Assembly (NCBI GenBank): GCA_024278345.1
Contig: JAJRTK010000481.1
Span: 1-16,509, forward strand
Direction: 5' to 3'
Source: a bacterium
GTDB taxonomy: Bacteria > CSSED10-310 > JAJRTK01
DNA length: 16,509 bases
Below the pieces are notes generated by a model. It did no database searches. It was not told where the DNA came from and saw nothing but the letters and a program-made list of their open reading frames with translations. Below, piece by piece: positions 15,101 through 16,509 of the stretch. The stretch's first letter is position 1, and each line of letters begins with the position of its first letter. Position numbers and translations under genes: made by a program.

Positions 15101-16354
15101 TATGTCTCTTCCCTGGAGTACTACCAACAGTCGTTGGGCATTAGGATGTCCTGCGCCGACAGGCTGGGTATCGCCGAAAGCTACAACAACATTGGCAGCG
15201 TCTACTTCTACATGGGCAACTACAATCAGTCCATGAGCTACTACCGCCGCGCACTGGAGATTCGGCGCGAGCTGGGAGACCAGTATGGTATCGGCAAGAA
15301 CCTCAACAATATCGGGCTCATCTACTATAAGTTAGGGGATCTGGATCAAGCGAAGAAATTCCTGCGGGAGTCCCTGGAGCTCAAACGCTCCATGAGCGAG
15401 CGCGCCGGGTGGGCGAACACACTGTCGAACCTGGCGGAGATCGATCGCACACAAGGAAACTTCAAGAAGAGCTACGAGGCTGAGCTGGAATCCCTGGCCA
15501 TCAAGCAACAGATTGGCGATATCCATGGCCAGAGCATTAGCGCGTCGAACCTGGGGATTGCTTGCACGCGGCTCGGACGCTATGGCGAGGCATTCCACTA
15601 CCTTTCCAGCGCGCTCCAGACAGCGCGGCGCATCGGCTTTCGCGCACTGGAGACCGAAGTACTCTGCAACCTGGCGGAAACCCAAATGGCTTTGGGCTCG
15701 CCGCGCCAAGCCATGGCTGTCGCTCGGCAAGCGCTGGCGTTGGCCAACCGAAATGCATCTCGCCCGGATCAGATGAGCGCAAACCTCACACTGGCCCAGC
15801 TCCACCTTGATCTCGAGCACCCGGATGAGGCCATGAGTCACCTCCACATGGCGACCCAGCTTGCCGGAGAACTCTCCAACGCGGAAAAATTGGCTTCGGC
15901 CCTTCTGCTCACTGGCCGCCAGGCCCGGCAAAAACGGCGAGGAGAAGAAGCTCTCCAGGCCCTGGACAAAGCCTACGCCATGGCGCGGGACCTCAAAAGC
16001 CGCTATCTACTGGCCGAAATCCAGTTGGAAAGGACCTGGGCCTCTTTGGAAATGGATCGCGTCGCTGCCGCGGCCCAGGCCCTTCAAACGGCGAAATCAT
16101 GCGCCACCAGAATCCAGTGCCCCGAACTCCAATGGCGCCTCCAGTTCGCCGCGGCCGAGGTCCATCGGGCCGCTCGCCAACTCCCTGAAGCTTTCCGGCA
16201 CTACGGAAGCTGTGTGGAGATCCTCCGCCAAATCGCCGCTTCCCTCGAACCCGCACCCCTTGCCGAGACCTACCTGGCCGATCCCAGGCGGAGCCGGATC
16301 ATGGAAAGCCTCCGATCTCTCAAGGAAGAGCTGCACCGGTTGGTGGGCTCCTGA
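12155..16354 (+). CDS. Ser/Thr protein kinase with AAA-type ATPase and TPR domains (PknK-like)
   Basis: A 1399-residue signalling protein. After a Ser/Pro/Gly-rich N-terminus (1-70), a kinase domain spans about 72-340: GHGGAGNV loop (79-86), Lys102 (VALKLL), catalytic loop HNDIKPGN (191-198, Asp193), DFG 214-216 and APE 244-246. The catalytic loop has HND where HRD is usual. A LLDREAHL segment near 363 and Walker A GKDGMGKT (440-447) begin an STAND/AAA_16-type ATPase, with Walker B LVLIDD (555-560) and SEGNPLFIVELFEFL farther on. From about 900 to 1330 there is a TPR array with clear repeats such as LGNLRFQQANYVSSLEYYQQSL and the following YNNIGSVYFYMGNY units. No membrane segment is seen, so it is cytoplasmic. 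No DNA-binding domain is visible. GAGAGG at 12138-12143 serves as a rather distant Shine-Dalgarno. Partners and signal are unknown. Confidence 0.93.
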   Translation: MSEFRKTFSHPGSTAASPRRSRPPEAESGGASGRSVSAEVDSVPGNGGLGWASSIWRAGDGQESQPLIDSRYRPLRKLGHGGAGNVLAVADTFQSDRLVALKLLDLEADELRRELLAREFYHLTKLAHPNLVKVYDFGVEPRWGRCYFTMELVEGPDLLAATQDRKIQEIYPLVAQICRALGYIHDLGYLHNDIKPGNILVADRDGRSQVRLLDFGLASLRPREPDPRAATKDTTISGTLHYLAPEVLRGQAPNVRSDLYALGVLLYELFTRRHPFHPDDGGTPGSGGSPLSAVAGSPPQPSALAPELPAALSDLLLGLLSARPKNRPASAHQTLALFNEGAGTSFQPETPETLLGYVHGGHLLDREAHLAAIDSFLREAGLPALGATSEACESVGIASPLPNCSGTATPPETGVLGPMLVKGPKLKDPGGCRSLLLIVGKDGMGKTRLLEEIRVRAQLSGLLPLGVRAAASSGGQYWAIRRILGYLVRSTADDPGIVDRFLEEGGAGALKLMPDLRPGRKPPVFPQLPAAQEEQRLFEQVSRFFLALAAQRPCLVLIDDLQVLDEGSLRLLGYLARSLHLQRRTGKKPPVLLLATCKAELADPLRGKEIEKLAAEPFAAKIEVKSLPASRVQALIGAMFGLETVPESLVHWVTALSEGNPLFIVELFEFLLSEGHIQRIEGRWKILVDDPSKLEIPKGLSDIIATRLERLEPPVRRVFQILAALGRPVLEPHLVELSDVPQKEAKKAIDALVSRRLAVERRLGARRFYELEQPAKAQVIYPRIPEEQRQQLHLSIARHLARCHGEDPAHAEELARHYVLAGELAGACRPAWVAGNALRKTDSNKTALEMYQIVADAFRRSQNQIDWQRFPALLDGTAFPLQLDELVQLHRSSCDLAKKLGRYQEAVRSAAALLHLGHRVGDGALVAHGNFQIGWACRLQGNYDRAVRHLGRAREAFQRIDAIKDLGDTFNQLGNLRFQQANYVSSLEYYQQSLGIRMSCADRLGIAESYNNIGSVYFYMGNYNQSMSYYRRALEIRRELGDQYGIGKNLNNIGLIYYKLGDLDQAKKFLRESLELKRSMSERAGWANTLSNLAEIDRTQGNFKKSYEAELESLAIKQQIGDIHGQSISASNLGIACTRLGRYGEAFHYLSSALQTARRIGFRALETEVLCNLAETQMALGSPRQAMAVARQALALANRNASRPDQMSANLTLAQLHLDLEHPDEAMSHLHMATQLAGELSNAEKLASALLLTGRQARQKRRGEEALQALDKAYAMARDLKSRYLLAEIQLERTWASLEMDRVAAAAQALQTAKSCATRIQCPELQWRLQFAAAEVHRAARQLPEAFRHYGSCVEILRQIAASLEPAPLAETYLADPRRSRIMESLRSLKEELHRLVGS

Positions 16355-16362
16355 TGGAGCCC
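16345..16362 (+). other. Hairpin spanning the kinase stop codon
   Basis: GGGCTCC (16345-16351) pairs perfectly with GGAGCCC (16356-16362) across a 4-base loop, TGAT, that contains the stop codon. No T tract follows, so it is not a standard terminator, but it could protect the 3' end of the message. Confidence 0.4.
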
Positions 16363-16425
16363 GACCTAGGGCCTCGGTCATGGTACCGGCCACCCGAAAA
16401 AAGCGCGCAGCGCACAAAGATGTGG

Positions 16426-16509
16426 ATAGGGGTAGGGAAAGCGCATTGGTTTGCGCCTCCCCTCCCTCCGAACCGTACGTGCGGTTCTCCCGCATACGGC
16501 TCTCCAGTC
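16426..16509 (-). mobile_element. 3' end of a group II intron (domains V and VI), continuing beyond the window
   Basis: Read on the - strand, domain V starts GAGCCGTATGCGG and ends CGTACGGTTC, the classic catalytic hairpin. Domain VI follows: GCGCA/TGCGC arms (16441-16445 and 16452-16456), a purine-rich strand pairing with TTTCCC, and an unpaired A (base 16433) that is the likely branch point. The intron end is placed after CTAT at 16426, 7 bases past that A, ending in AT as group II introns do. The reverse transcriptase and the 5' end would lie to the right. The element is antisense to the neighbouring kinase gene and sits 72 bases after its stop. Confidence 0.85.
16470..16502 (-). ncRNA. 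Group II intron domain V
   Basis: A 33-base hairpin: the lower stem GAGCCGTA pairs with TACGGTTC (one G-T pair), a 2-base CG bulge lies on the 3' side, and the upper stem TGCGG/CCGCA closes a GAGA(A) loop. The AGC catalytic triad is at the start. Domain V is usually 34 bases, so this copy may lack one base in the upper loop. Confidence 0.83.

Noticed and set aside
16397-16413. Terminator-like GCGC-TGC-GCGC plus six T on the - strand
   Set aside because: The stem is only 4 base pairs, and no - strand gene other than the intron end reads into it.
1-16509. CRISPR arrays, tRNA or rRNA genes
   Set aside because: No regularly spaced direct repeats and no tRNA cloverleaf or rRNA segments were seen on reading both strands.

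Overview
The window is a GC-rich bacterial segment in which every convincing protein gene lies on the + strand. The only feature I place on the - strand is the tail of a group II intron at the right edge. Good Shine-Dalgarno sites, a CIRCE operator in front of groEL and a large Ser/Thr kinase-ATPase-TPR protein all say Bacteria. The phylum cannot be fixed from this sequence. The gene mix would suit Acidobacteriota, Verrucomicrobiota, Myxococcota or similar groups with complex signalling and secondary metabolism (inference, low confidence).

Bases 1-7152 hold a biosynthetic operon. It starts with the 3' part of a multidomain iterative polyketide or polyunsaturated-fatty-acid-type synthase, with visible order KS(C-terminal half)-ACP-KR-DH-phosphopantetheinyl transferase. 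A biotin carboxyl carrier protein follows with a 4-base overlap, and then an acyl-CoA carboxylase carboxyltransferase subunit 3 bases further on. The likely logic is that the carboxylase makes the malonyl-type extender, the synthase condenses, ketoreduces and dehydrates it, and the fused PPTase activates the carrier domain. No acyltransferase, enoylreductase or biotin carboxylase is visible. They may lie upstream or elsewhere.

Bases 7153-8108 look less constrained and hold a small secreted protein gene of unknown function that appears broken by one missing A in a short A run. Bases 8149-9849 encode a radical SAM enzyme with a cobalamin-binding-like N-terminus, possibly a tailoring enzyme of the same pathway. 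Bases 9850-10371 are non-coding and end in a CIRCE element and a structured leader for a groEL. That GroEL has Asn at position 398, where the catalytic Asp is expected, has no GGM tail and has no groES beside it. A strong intrinsic terminator follows it.

Bases 12155-16354 encode a 1399-residue cytoplasmic protein with a Ser/Thr kinase domain, a PknK/MalT-like ATPase domain and a TPR array, probably a signalling or transcription-control hub. At 16426-16509 the domain V and VI RNA and the 3' end of a group II intron lie on the - strand; the intron continues beyond the window.
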